A DNA stretch of 64,000 nt, taken from assembly GCF_005406205.1 (NCBI RefSeq), contig NZ_NXLZ01000002.1, forward strand, positions 1 through 64,000, read 5' to 3'. This DNA is from Campylobacter estrildidarum. Its GTDB lineage: Bacteria; Campylobacterota; Campylobacteria; Campylobacterales; Campylobacteraceae. A program made the position numbers and the translations under genes. Of the stretch, positions 25,659 through 38,036 are shown one piece after another (position 1 is the stretch's first letter; each line of letters opens with the position of its first letter). The notes under the pieces are model-generated. The model did not search any database, was not told the DNA's origin, and worked only from the letters and a program-made list of their open reading frames with translations.

Positions 25659-26756
25659 CTAAAAATTTTCTATAAAATCTTTATAAATTTCACAAAGTTT
25701 TTCAAAATCTTCCACGCTTACCCTTTCATCGATAGCGTGAATTCTATCGTTACAAACCCCAAATTCACACACACCGATGCCAAATTCTGCTAAAAATCTC
25801 GCATCACTTGTGCCGCCTTTGGTATTGAAACTAGGGACGCGTTTTATGATCTTTTGGATACTCTCATTTAATTTTTGCACCACTTTATTATCGTGATGTG
25901 TTAAAAAAGGTTTTGAGTTTTGCTTGATTTCTAATTCATAATTTAAACCATGGCAAACTTTTTCTATATAATTTTTCACATCATCTAAAGTCGTATCAGG
26001 AGAATTTCTAACATTAAACATTAATTTTAAGTCATTAGGCGTAACATTGCATACTTCCAGCCCCGCTCTAATATCAGTAATCACTAATTTAGACGGACTA
26101 AAATCAGCACTACCAGGATCAAGATCAAAACCCGCTAAAAATTTCAAAGCATGCGCAAAATCATGGATAGGATTGATACACTTTTCAGGGTAAGCTGCGT
26201 GTCCTTGTTTTCCGCGTATGAGAATTTTGCCATTGATCGAGCCCCTACGTCCTATTTTAATACTATCTCCTAAAAACTTATCACAAGTTGGCTCTCCTAC
26301 TATGGCAAAATCGGGTAAAATATTTTTTTCTTGCATAAATTTAAGAAGCTCTAAAGTTCCGTATTTTGCTTCCCCTTCTTCATCACTTGTTAACATTAAA
26401 GAAAGTCTAGAGCCTTTAAAATTTACATTTTTAACAGCATCGATAAAAGCAGCCACGCCGCTTTTCATATCTTGTGCACCCCTTGCATAGATAAACCCTT
26501 CTTTTTCAACAGGCTTAAAGGGATCACTTTGCCAACCCTCGCCAGCAGGAACAACATCTATATGGCCACAAAATGCTAAGTGTTCCCCTTCATCTTGAAA
26601 TTTTTTTGTCAATAATAAATTTTTTACACCTTCTTTTTCTACAAAAAAAGCTTCAAAATCGCTAAGTTCTAAGGCAATAAAATTTAAAATTCCATCATCT
26701 TTTGGCGTTATAGATTTAAATTTTAAAAGCTCGATTAAAAATTCCTTGGCATTCAT
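25659..26756 (-). CDS. dapE: DapE, succinyl-diaminopimelate desuccinylase
   Basis: A 365-residue M20-family metalloenzyme with zinc ligand motifs [14 protein letters not shown] near residue 64 and [14 protein letters not shown] near residue 95, catalytic TSDEEGEA near residue 127, and the C-terminal [14 protein letters not shown]. It removes succinate from N-succinyl-LL-diaminopimelate in the lysine and peptidoglycan pathway. It lies between a LysE-like exporter and the R-M gene with gaps of 3 and 9 bases. Confidence 0.93.
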   Translation of the reverse strand: MNAKEFLIELLKFKSITPKDDGILNFIALELSDFEAFFVEKEGVKNLLLTKKFQDEGEHLAFCGHIDVVPAGEGWQSDPFKPVEKEGFIYARGAQDMKSGVAAFIDAVKNVNFKGSRLSLMLTSDEEGEAKYGTLELLKFMQEKNILPDFAIVGEPTCDKFLGDSIKIGRRGSINGKILIRGKQGHAAYPEKCINPIHDFAHALKFLAGFDLDPGSADFSPSKLVITDIRAGLEVCNVTPNDLKLMFNVRNSPDTTLDDVKNYIEKVCHGLNYELEIKQNSKPFLTHHDNKVVQKLNESIQKIIKRVPSFNTKGGTSDARFLAEFGIGVCEFGVCNDRIHAIDERVSVEDFEKLCEIYKDFIENF

Positions 26757-26759
26757 TTT

Positions 26760-27359
26760 TTATCCTATAAAAGTTCTATATAATAAACTAATAGCAAAAT
26801 ATTCTATGATTAAAGCCGAAACGATATTAACGATTTTAACAACTTTTGCATTAAAAAAATGCTTATATCTTGCAACAAAAAAAGACAACGCAAAAACCCA
26901 AGCAATAATAGAAACAATAAGTCCTAAAGTCATAACATAAGGATGTATATCGCCGACGATCATGCCTGCGGTACTTAGCCAAAAACCTATAACGAAAGGA
27001 TTAGAACCATTTAAAAAACACCCTTTGATATAGCTTTTTAAAAGACTTTCTTTAAATTCTTGATTTTGCACATCTAAAGCCTCGCTTTTTTTTCTAACCA
27101 TCAAAAAAGCCATATAGCTTAAGAAACAAAAACCAAAAATAGCTAAGATATATTTAAAAATATCATTATTTAAAAAACTCAAAAGTCCAAATTGAAGTAA
27201 AAAAAGATAAAGCATATCGACGCTAAAAGCTCCAAAACCAACTGCTAATGAATTTTTAAAAGATCTTAAAGCATAAGCTAAAACCAAAATATTTACAGGG
27301 CCAAAAGGAACACTGACTCCAAAACCTAAAGCTAAGCCATTTAACAAAGAATCAAACAT
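26760..27359 (-). CDS. LysE/RhtB-family amino-acid exporter
   Basis: A 199-residue inner-membrane protein with about six hydrophobic segments and the LysE-family start FGVSVPFGPVNILVLAYAL near residue 13, then GSNPFVIGFWLS near residue 115. It would export an amino acid by proton-coupled antiport; the substrate is not evident. Its start codon overlaps the cobB stop and dapE follows at once. The location next to dapE may hint at lysine-pathway compounds, but that is speculation. Confidence 0.82.
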   Translation of the reverse strand: MFDSLLNGLALGFGVSVPFGPVNILVLAYALRSFKNSLAVGFGAFSVDMLYLFLLQFGLLSFLNNDIFKYILAIFGFCFLSYMAFLMVRKKSEALDVQNQEFKESLLKSYIKGCFLNGSNPFVIGFWLSTAGMIVGDIHPYVMTLGLIVSIIAWVFALSFFVARYKHFFNAKVVKIVNIVSALIIEYFAISLLYRTFIG

Positions 27360-28051
27360 TAACTCTCCATAAATTTTTCAATATCTAATGCAATTTTATC
27401 AATCGCACTTACTACATCTTCAATGTAAATTTTATCAAAATATTTTTCCAAATCCTCATCTTTATCGTAAATATTTAAAATACTTTTTTCACACATACTA
27501 GCGTATTGCCCCACTGGTAAAACCGCTCCACTTGTGCCTATGCTAATAAAAAGCGAAGTTTGCTCAAGTAAAGAATAAAGAGTGGCATACATAGGCGCCG
27601 CCTCTTCAAACATCACAATATTGTGTCTTAAATTTTCACTTTTGCATTTTGGGCAAATTTTACCTGCCATTTTTTCATAGCCTATGCTAAAAATTTCACC
27701 GCATTTTAGACAACGAAGTTCAGGTAAAAAGCCATGCAAATGGATCACATCTTTACACGTTGCACGCTCGAGCAAATCATCGACATTTTGTGTGATAACG
27801 AAAAGATTTTTACCCCATTTTTGCTTAAGTTCTGCTATTTTTTTATGGGCGTGATTTGGCTCTACGTTTTTAAGCTGTTCTCTTCTTTCATCGTAAAAAT
27901 CAAGCACTTTTTTAGGATTTTTCCTAAAACCTGTCGCGGAGCAAATCTCCATCACATCGTATTCTTCCCACAGCCCATCATTGTCTCTAAAAGTTTTAAG
28001 TCCGCTTGGAGCGGATAAACCCGCTCCGCTTAATATCATTACATTTTTCAT
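27359..28051 (-). CDS. cobB: CobB-type sirtuin, NAD-dependent protein deacylase
   Basis: A 230-residue class III sirtuin. NAD-binding motif GAGLSAPSGLKTFRDNDGLW begins near residue 10, the catalytic NVDDLLERA and VIHLHGF (His) near residue 115, two zinc CxxC pairs (CLKCGE and CPKCKSE), and GTSGAVLPVGQY. It removes acetyl or succinyl groups from lysines. I took the ATG at 28051; a GTG directly before it is possible. It is the first gene of the leftward run that continues through the R-M island into the thi genes. Confidence 0.9.
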   Translation of the reverse strand: MKNVMILSGAGLSAPSGLKTFRDNDGLWEEYDVMEICSATGFRKNPKKVLDFYDERREQLKNVEPNHAHKKIAELKQKWGKNLFVITQNVDDLLERATCKDVIHLHGFLPELRCLKCGEIFSIGYEKMAGKICPKCKSENLRHNIVMFEEAAPMYATLYSLLEQTSLFISIGTSGAVLPVGQYASMCEKSILNIYDKDEDLEKYFDKIYIEDVVSAIDKIALDIEKFMES

Positions 28052-28073
28052 CACTAAACCTTGAATTTTTCAA

Positions 28074-28079
28074 AGTCTA
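28074..28079 (-). promoter_or_regulatory. -10 box (TAGACT) with Campylobacter-type upstream element for cobB
   Basis: On the minus strand TTAAAGTATTTTGTGC precedes TAGACT directly, a close match to the T-rich periodic element plus -10 box seen in Campylobacter housekeeping promoters. It lies about 22 bases before the cobB start. The 97-base gap to mutS2 holds nothing else; the CjeI gene present between these neighbours in NCTC 11168 (from memory) is absent. Confidence 0.5.
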
Positions 28080-28151
28080 GCACAAAATACTTTAAGAAAA
28101 TAAATATTTTTGCAAGATTTTTTCTTTTTCTTAGAAATATTTTACCGATAA

Positions 28152-30359
28152 TTATAATCTTACAACCTTAGCGCCAAAGCCGCCTTGATTGATCGGAGCA
28201 TCACTAAAGCTTTTTACGCTTTTGTGAGTTTTTAAAAACTCTCTTACTGCAAAAGCGAGTTTTCCTGTGCCTATACCATGATAAACAATCACCTCATCAA
28301 AACCAGCTATCAAAGCATCTGAAATGAATTTATCTAGCCTTGAAATCGCTTCATCGCTTCTAAGCCCGTGCAAATCCAAACTCACGCCCAAATTACTAGG
28401 TTTTGTAATATTTATACTTGTTTTTGGGCTAGGTTTAGGGATGGCACCGCTTTTTTTAAGAAGTTTTAAGGGCACACGAAGTTTTATCCCTTCACTTTCC
28501 ACTAAAGCATCATTTTTAGAAATGCCTACAATTTTACCTTTAATCTTTTCATATTTTACAAAATCCCCAACCCTTAACTCTTCATTTTGCTCCATACTCG
28601 GCAAAACGATATTTTTCTTAAGCTCATTGGCCTTGTTTAAACTTCTTTGTTTTTCCTTAGTGTCTTTTAAACGTATGGTTTTTTTAGCTTCTTCTATGGC
28701 TTGATAAAATTTAAGTTCTAAATCTCTAAGTTTTTGACGAAATTCATTTTCATTTTTTTCTTTTTGATCTTTTAAAGAAAGTAAGATTTCATCAATCTTT
28801 TGTTCTTTTTTATCCACTTCATTTAATTTTAGCTTTAAATCAAGCTCAAGATTGATATTTTTACTCACCATTTCTTCTAAATTTTGCTTATCTTCTCCAT
28901 AAAGTTCTTTGGCTTTTTTAACTAAATTTGGCGGAATTTGATAACGCAAAGCCGTTTCAAAAGCATAAGATTTTCCTATGGTGCCTTTTAAAAACTCGTA
29001 TTTTGGTCTTGAAAATTCCTCATCATATAAAGCCGCTATCAATTCAACTTGTTCATTTTCAGCTAAAAGCATAGCAAGGCGTTTATGGTGCGTGGTGATG
29101 ATAATTTTTAATTTATTAAAAATTAAATGAGAGATCAAAGTGCTATACAAGCAAGCCGCTTCTTCAAAATCCGTTCCAAGCTCTATTTCATCTATACCTA
29201 AAAGTAAATTTTTCTTTGTAAAAAGCTTAGAAAAGTGAAGCATTCTTCCAGCAAAAGTAGAAATATCATTTTTTACATTTTGAGGATCTTCAATGATCGC
29301 ATCAAATTCTTTAAAAGCTCCTATTTTACTTTCATCAGCTTTAATGTGCATCGGTAAAAGATGCTTGGCTAAAAAACAAGCACTTAAAATGCTTTTTAAA
29401 AGCATCGATTTTCCACCAGCATTTACCCCAGTGATGATTAAAACTTGCTTTTTAAATTCAAGTGAAACGCTTTTAGGATTTTTTAAAGCCGGATGAGCAA
29501 AATTTTTTAAAACAATCTCATCTGAATTCTCGCATAAAACAAATTCATAATCCTTCTTTTTAGCCATCAAAACCCTAGCACTATAATGATCAAACAGATC
29601 AAAAGCACTATTGATAAATTTTAAAAACAATAAATTTTTAGCTAGAAAAGTGGAAAAATTTTTAGCATACTCATAATAAATTTCTTCTTTTTGATTTTGC
29701 AATTTTTCTAAATCATTTTGCAATTTTTCAACACTTTCAGGAACGATATAAAAACCACCTCCGGTGCTTCTCCCTATAATCTTTGCTTTTATGGCGTGAT
29801 TAAAACCTCCTCTAACAAGTAAAGATTCTAAATTATTAATAAGATGAATTTGCGTATCTATAAGATAAGGAGTTAAGGATTTGCTATAGCAGTGTTTTTT
29901 AAATTCAGCTTGTATAGCTTCATTTTTCATTTTAAATGCTGTATTAAGATTAATCAATCTTTCATCTAGGCTTTCTTTTAACTCACCCTTATCATCAAAT
30001 TTTTCGCAAAGCTCTAAAATTCCATTTGGAAATTCGATTTTTTCAAGCCAAGAGTTTAGATTGGATCCAAAATTTATTTTTTTTACTTTATCAAAATAAA
30101 GAAAAATTTTAACAAATTCATAAATTTCTTCTAAATGTAAAATTCCTTGTTTGCTTAAATGCGTCAAAGCTTTATCTAGGTTAATTAATGCCGGTATAGT
30201 AGGAAATTCTACTTCGCAAAGCTCACAAATTCGTTTAAAATGAAGGTGAGAATCCCCTTGCAAAAATATATCCTTATCTCTTGAAAAAAGTGCTTTTAAT
30301 TCAGTTAAATAATTATTAAGATCAAGTTTTGAAACTAATTCATCTTTTAAATCATTCAT
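28152..30359 (-). CDS. mutS2: MutS2, anti-recombination/ribosome-collision ATPase with Smr nuclease domain
   Basis: A 735-residue MutS2 protein. The MutS-type ATPase core has Walker A ITGVNAGGKSMLLK near residue 310 and Walker B LLGIDEIELGTDFEE near residue 386; a long coiled coil (about 480-590) follows and the C terminus is an Smr domain with LDLHGLRSDEA and VYHGIGTGKL. There is no mismatch-recognition domain, which separates it from MutS1. In Campylobacter/Helicobacter it limits recombination; in other bacteria it rescues collided ribosomes. Start overlaps the small membrane protein gene by 8 bases. Confidence 0.92.
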   Translation of the reverse strand: MNDLKDELVSKLDLNNYLTELKALFSRDKDIFLQGDSHLHFKRICELCEVEFPTIPALINLDKALTHLSKQGILHLEEIYEFVKIFLYFDKVKKINFGSNLNSWLEKIEFPNGILELCEKFDDKGELKESLDERLINLNTAFKMKNEAIQAEFKKHCYSKSLTPYLIDTQIHLINNLESLLVRGGFNHAIKAKIIGRSTGGGFYIVPESVEKLQNDLEKLQNQKEEIYYEYAKNFSTFLAKNLLFLKFINSAFDLFDHYSARVLMAKKKDYEFVLCENSDEIVLKNFAHPALKNPKSVSLEFKKQVLIITGVNAGGKSMLLKSILSACFLAKHLLPMHIKADESKIGAFKEFDAIIEDPQNVKNDISTFAGRMLHFSKLFTKKNLLLGIDEIELGTDFEEAACLYSTLISHLIFNKLKIIITTHHKRLAMLLAENEQVELIAALYDEEFSRPKYEFLKGTIGKSYAFETALRYQIPPNLVKKAKELYGEDKQNLEEMVSKNINLELDLKLKLNEVDKKEQKIDEILLSLKDQKEKNENEFRQKLRDLELKFYQAIEEAKKTIRLKDTKEKQRSLNKANELKKNIVLPSMEQNEELRVGDFVKYEKIKGKIVGISKNDALVESEGIKLRVPLKLLKKSGAIPKPSPKTSINITKPSNLGVSLDLHGLRSDEAISRLDKFISDALIAGFDEVIVYHGIGTGKLAFAVREFLKTHKSVKSFSDAPINQGGFGAKVVRL

Positions 30360-30702
30360 CGTTTAACCTGCAATCTTTGATATCTATAATCAAAGACTTT
30401 AAACTTTCATTATTATCTTTTGAAATAAAGCTTTCTGTGCCAAATTCATAATTAAAATAAGTGTTAGAAACATTGATATCTTTACATAAGATATTTTTAC
30501 CTTGATTAAAGGCCACGATAATATCATTTCTTAAATAACTTTTTTGAGTATTTTTAAATTCAAAAAATACAGATAAAGCGATAAAAAATACAAGTAAAAA
30601 ACCAAAAAAAGGCTTTGTTTTATTTCCCAATTTTTCACGTAGAAAATAAACTATTAAAGCTAAAATAAAAATAACAAGAATGTAAAATAAAATTCTACTC
30701 AT
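30352..30702 (-). CDS. Small membrane protein between murC and mutS2, function unknown
   Basis: A 116-residue protein with two N-terminal hydrophobic segments (about 5-20 and 33-50) followed by a roughly 65-residue hydrophilic domain with two cysteines (NILCKDI and DIKDCRL) that could face the periplasm. Both ends overlap neighbours by 8 bases, so it is in the murC-mutS2 operon. It corresponds in position to Cj1053c. I do not recognise a family. Confidence 0.65.
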   Translation of the reverse strand: MSRILFYILVIFILALIVYFLREKLGNKTKPFFGFLLVFFIALSVFFEFKNTQKSYLRNDIIVAFNQGKNILCKDINVSNTYFNYEFGTESFISKDNNESLKSLIIDIKDCRLNDE

Positions 30703-31990
30703 TATTTTGCCTTAGTTTATTGCTAATATCTCCTGCCCCAAATCCTATAATAAGTCCTTTATCAAAAACTCTTCCTTTATCGCTTACTAAAAATTTACCT
30801 TCTCTTTTGATATCTTCTACAAATAAAGCATTTGGGAAATATTGTTTTAAATCAATTTCAACTTTTTCTTCTCCAGCTGCATAAATAGGCAAAATTACAA
30901 GCTCATCTACTCCATCAAAAGCTTGGATAAATTCTTGCAAATTTGCTAACAAACGTGTATAACGGTGTGGTTCAAAAATAGCCGTAATCTTAGGATAACC
31001 GCTTAGCTTGGCATACTCTTTAGCAGCCTTTAAAGTTGCTTTGATCTCTGTTGGATGATGACCATAATCATCAATTAAAGCCAAACTCTCATCTGCGTGT
31101 AAAATATCAAATCTTTTTTTAATGCCTTGATAGTTTTTTAACCTAGTTCTTATAGTCTCTATATCTAAAAAATTTAGAGCTGCTAAAATCGCCAAAGAAG
31201 CATCAATGGCCAAATGATACCCCATACCAAAAACACTAAATTTTCCTAAATCTTTCAATTCGAAACTTGTAAAAGGTTTAAAATTCTCAACTTTCATGGT
31301 GCAATTTTTAATATCTTTACTAGGATAAAATTTAACCGCATTATTTTTATAATCTTTCAAAAAATCATCTTCTACGTTAATTACGCGAATTTTAGCAATG
31401 TCTAAAAATTGAGTATAGGCTTGATGCAATTTTAAAACCTGATTTTCATAATGATCTAAATGCTCTGCTTCCGCATTGGTAACAATGGCTAAGTAAGGAT
31501 TGGAATTTAAAAAAGAACTATCGCTTTCATCTGCTTCAAAAATAAGATTTTCACTTTCTTTATAAATCATATTAGAGCCAAATTCTTTTAAAATCGCACC
31601 AATAATAACCGAGCTATCATTTATCAAAGATGCTAAAATACTAGAAGTTGTGCTTTTTCCGTGTGCTCCAGCAACCGCAAAAACTCGCTTATCTTGCAAG
31701 ATAAGCGGCAGGGCTTCTTTTCTTGAAAGGCATTTCATACCTAGTTCTTTAGCGTATTTAAATTCAGGGTTTTCTTCTTTAATCGCAGCTGAATAAATCA
31801 CCAAGTCTTTATTTAAAACATTGTCCTTATGATGGGGAATAGTAATACTAACTCCCTCTTTTTCAAGCTCTTTAGTAATCTTACTTTCTTTAAGATCACT
31901 CCCGCTAATCTCATAGCCCTTTTCTTTTAAAAATCTTGCTAGTGCAGAAATTCCTATACCACCTATACCAATAAAATGAATCTTTTGCAT
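30695..31990 (-). CDS. murC: MurC, UDP-N-acetylmuramate-L-alanine ligase
   Basis: A 431-residue Mur ligase with the N-terminal HFIGIGGIGISALARFL, ATP-binding AGAHGKSTTSS near residue 107, EADESDSSFL near residue 153, and DDYGHHPTEIKATL near residue 290. It adds the first amino acid of the peptidoglycan stem peptide in the cytoplasm. The ribosome site AAAGG is inside a perfect 10-bp hairpin just upstream. It is 66 bases downstream of the LtaS-like gene in the same direction. Confidence 0.94.
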   Translation of the reverse strand: MQKIHFIGIGGIGISALARFLKEKGYEISGSDLKESKITKELEKEGVSITIPHHKDNVLNKDLVIYSAAIKEENPEFKYAKELGMKCLSRKEALPLILQDKRVFAVAGAHGKSTTSSILASLINDSSVIIGAILKEFGSNMIYKESENLIFEADESDSSFLNSNPYLAIVTNAEAEHLDHYENQVLKLHQAYTQFLDIAKIRVINVEDDFLKDYKNNAVKFYPSKDIKNCTMKVENFKPFTSFELKDLGKFSVFGMGYHLAIDASLAILAALNFLDIETIRTRLKNYQGIKKRFDILHADESLALIDDYGHHPTEIKATLKAAKEYAKLSGYPKITAIFEPHRYTRLLANLQEFIQAFDGVDELVILPIYAAGEEKVEIDLKQYFPNALFVEDIKREGKFLVSDKGRVFDKGLIIGFGAGDISNKLRQNNE

Positions 31991-31993
31991 ATT

Positions 31994-32018
31994 TTTAGCC
32001 TTTATTTTAAAGGCTAAA
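31994..32018 (-). promoter_or_regulatory. Perfect hairpin covering the murC ribosome-binding site
   Basis: A 10-bp inverted repeat TTTAGCCTTT / AAAGGCTAAA with a five-base loop. On the murC strand the 3' arm contains AAAGG, the only good Shine-Dalgarno sequence, and the arm ends three bases before the ATG. There is no U-run after it in the murC direction, so it does not look like a standard terminator for the gene upstream. Confidence 0.6.
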
Positions 32019-32056
32019 TTTTAACACTTATTTACTAAAAAGAAAATATAAAAACT

Positions 32057-34029
32057 TTACTTCACTACCCCTAAACGTTGTCCGAGTTGATAAAAATTTA
32101 ACTCATTATAAAATTTAGCGAAATTTTTATGGTATTCATCGAGATCAAAAGCTTTATTGGTATCTTTTAAAGTGTCATTGTTTTCAAAAAAATATCCTTT
32201 ATCTCCTATGTAAATTCCATTTTTATCCGCCCATACCACGTCATTAAAAGCAAATTCTAATTTTTCATCGGTGGGTTTTGCTAACATATTTCTTCCGCCA
32301 ACACTTAAATAACGAACATTACTTAGACTTAAAGCATAAAGAGTAGGAAAAATATCTTTATGAGAACCCAAGCGATTTTTATCGTAATAAATATCATTTT
32401 GTAAAACTTTAGGGATGTAAAGATAAAAAGGCACACTATAAGCAAAAGCTTTTTGAGATTTTAAATCAATCTCCATTTCACGAACCCTATGATCTCCAGT
32501 AGCTGCTATAATAACGCTATCTTTAAATGAGCTTTGTTTGACTTTGTCTAAAAATTTTCCAAATTCGTTATTAGCGTAGGTGTAAGCTTTGATGATATCA
32601 TCTTGTTTGCTCTTTTTATAAGGAAGTAAATCAAACAAAGCTTTTGGGATATTTTCAAGCTTAGGTAAACCTTCTTGTGGGATTTTATAAGGAGGATGAT
32701 TGGAAATTGTTAAACCTATGATTAAAGTATTGTGTGGATTTTCTTGCAATAACTCATAAACTTTTTTATATAAAAACTCATCAGCGATTCCGTAACCATT
32801 TTCACTTTTTTTAGCTTCACTATATGTTTGCATTAAAACATTTTCATCTATAATTTCATCAACACCTAAAACACTTAAATAATTTTTAACATTTTGCCAT
32901 GAACCATTTCCAGCACTTACAAAAATAATCTTATATCCAGCTTTTTTATAAACTGCAATAGGAGTTAAATCTAAATAGGTTTTTTGAAATTTACTCGTAG
33001 AAATATTTTGAAATGGGCTTATAAAAAATAAATTAGCAAAACTTGGTATCGTGCCATTGTGAGTACTTAAAAACCTTTTAAAAACAAAATCTTTTTCAAA
33101 ATGTGGTTGTAAAGCACCTAAGAAATTATGCTCTTTATTTGAAAAATCTTCTAAGTTAAGTCCAAAACTTTCCATTAAATTCACAAAAACACTAGGATGA
33201 ATTTTTTCAGCTTGTATATTTTTAGGACTAGTATATAAATCATCAAAAAGTTTGCTCTTAAGCTCTTGTGCTTGTGAAGAAGTGATGGTTTTAAAATTTT
33301 CTTCTTGGCGATATTGTTTAAAAGCCCAAGAAAAAGCCATTATAGGATTTAACATAGTATCATTTAAAACACTAAATTCGCTAAAAGAATAATTTTGAAC
33401 ATTGATAGCTACATGCTTAAAAGGACCTCTTAAGGCTATAATATAACTTCCAATCAATATGAAAATTAATAATACAGATACAGGAAATTTTAAACTAATT
33501 GGCTTTAGCTCTAATCTTAAAATTTTCAAATTAACAAAAACGCAAAAAATTCCAAAAACGAGCATTAAAATAAGAATTTTTAAAACAGGATAATCACTAT
33601 AAACGATATTTAAAATCGCTTGAGTATTATCATCTTTTAAACCAAATATAAAAATATCAATTTTACTTTTATAAATTTCATAATAATAATATTTTAAATA
33701 AGAAAAACCTATACAAAGAAAAGAAATAAAAGCTATGTAGAAACTAGAAGCAATACGGTAAGCCTTTAATACCCCCCCCCAATTGCTAAATTTCGTTTTT
33801 TTTTAGAAAAAAACAACACTATAAAACCACAAAGCAAAAAAGGTAAAAATGCAACACTTAAAAATCTTATATCGTGATAAGCTCCCAAAAGATACATCTT
33901 AACAAACTCGCTTTTATCGCTTACTAAATCACTAGGGATAAAATTAACTTGCATTAGTGCTCTATTAATAGTAAAAACGACCATAAACAATACGCTAAAA
34001 ACAACAATTTGTAGCAAAACCTTTCTCAT
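32057..34029 (-). CDS. LtaS-like membrane sulfatase/phosphoglycerol transferase, phase-variable and out of frame here
   Basis: The gene is broken by a G9 tract at 33772-33780. The 5' part (34029 to 33766, 87 residues, with AAAGGA five bases before the ATG) stops just after IGGGY. The 3' part is open from about 33771 to 32057 and can start internally at 33565 (502 residues). With ten (or seven) G the two join into one protein of about 657 residues. It has five or so N-terminal membrane segments, FGLKDDNTQAILNIVYSDYP, then an alkaline-phosphatase-fold catalytic domain with VFVNLMESFG, the nucleophile region HNGTIPSFANLF, and AATGDHR. The family transfers phosphoglycerol or phosphoethanolamine to surface glycans at the periplasmic face. 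It corresponds to Cj1055c. State here: OFF. Confidence 0.82.
33772..33780 (-). repeat. Poly-G tract (G9) inside the LtaS-like gene
   Basis: Nine G on the coding strand, in codons 84-86. The present length leads to TAT TAA; one more G restores the long frame. An A9 run (33796-33804) lies a few codons upstream and could also slip. Confidence 0.9.
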
Positions 34030-34150
34030 TTAAATCCTTTCATGGAGTAAATATTTATAAAAACATCAAATTTTTAACCAAGTTCTATTAATTTTGCAAA
34101 ATCTTCTTTTTTGCGGTAAGATGAAAATCTTTTAGATTTTTTATCAAACT

Positions 34151-34925
34151 CTATTGATTATCAAAACCCTTTATCATTTTTTCAAAACACCAGAGTTTCC
34201 TTGCTTCATCGGCTTTTTTAGGCTCTACTATCAACATTTCTTCTTCACTGCCCAGTCTTTCTTGAATTTCTCCAAAAGCATCGATAAACATAGTATCGCC
34301 GTAAAAATTCCATTCTTCTTTTAGTTTTCCTATACGATTAACTCTTAATATACTCGTAGAATTTAAAAAAGCTCTCATTTTTAAAAGCTCTTCCCATCTT
34401 TTTTGACTTTCAAAAGTTGAAGCTGTAGGAATAATAACCAAATCAATCTTTTTTTGCATAATCATTTTCCAAAAGCCATCAAAATGCACCTCAAAACCAA
34501 AAAGCAAAGCACATTTTAACCCAGCATAAGAAAAAGTGAAAAGTTTATATTTATCGCACTTATTACTAAAAAAGCTTTTTTCATTCCAGTGATTATAAGG
34601 CATTAAAATTTGCTGTTCATAACTTTTTATTCCATTTGGAGAAACTTTTAAACAAAGTTTTTTATAACCTTTATTTTCTACACTAACAAATGGAGCTATA
34701 ATTTCCAATTCATATTTTTTTGAAAGACGTATAAGACTCTCTTTTTTTACTTCACTTTGCTCTTTTATCATAGATTTTGGCATCGAAAGCAATTCAATAA
34801 AAAAACTATTAACGACATATTCACCTAAAACAACAAGATCTGCTCCGCTATCTTTTGAAGCCTTTAAGTAATAATCCAACCTTGACTCGCTTAAAGCTAA
34901 AGTAGGAAATTGTAAGGCTGAAATT

Positions 34926-34933
<8 letters not shown>
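34151..34933 (-). CDS. Carbon-nitrogen hydrolase (nitrilase) homologue lacking the catalytic cysteine
   Basis: A 260-residue protein of the nitrilase fold: [16 protein letters not shown] at the start, catalytic-type Glu in LVVLGEYV near residue 38, and catalytic-type Lys region [13 protein letters not shown] near residue 113. Where the family has I-C-Y-D before the R-F-P segment, this protein reads [12 protein letters not shown] near residue 148, so the nucleophile Cys is replaced by Gly; I checked the codon (GGT). It may be a pseudoenzyme, or bind an N-acyl or amide ligand. It follows xseB with overlapping bases and corresponds to Cj1056c. Confidence 0.78.
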
Positions 34934-37913
<2,980 letters not shown>

Positions 37914-37917
<4 letters not shown>

Positions 37918-38036
37918 TTTCCTTCCTTGTATTTTTTTGCATATTTTTTAATCAAAACAATCGATACACCACAAAAAAAAGCGATCACAAAAATAGTTGC
38001 AATCACTACACTATTTGACATAGGATGTTCAAACAT
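37914..38036 (-). CDS. 40-residue single-span membrane protein between ileS and gatA
   Basis: Read from the ATG at 38036. It has a short N-terminal part (FEHPMSNS), one hydrophobic segment ([20 protein letters not shown]) and a Lys-rich tail ([11 protein letters not shown]), which predicts an N-out, C-in orientation. It overlaps the ileS stop by eight bases and the gatA start by four, so all three genes are chained. It corresponds in position to Cj1060c. Function unknown. Confidence 0.7.

Noticed and set aside
34096-34145. AT-rich inverted repeat (AAAATCT/AGATTTT) between the LtaS-like and nitrilase-like genes as a terminator.
   Set aside because: The stem is almost wholly A-T with no U-run in the direction of transcription; too weak to call.
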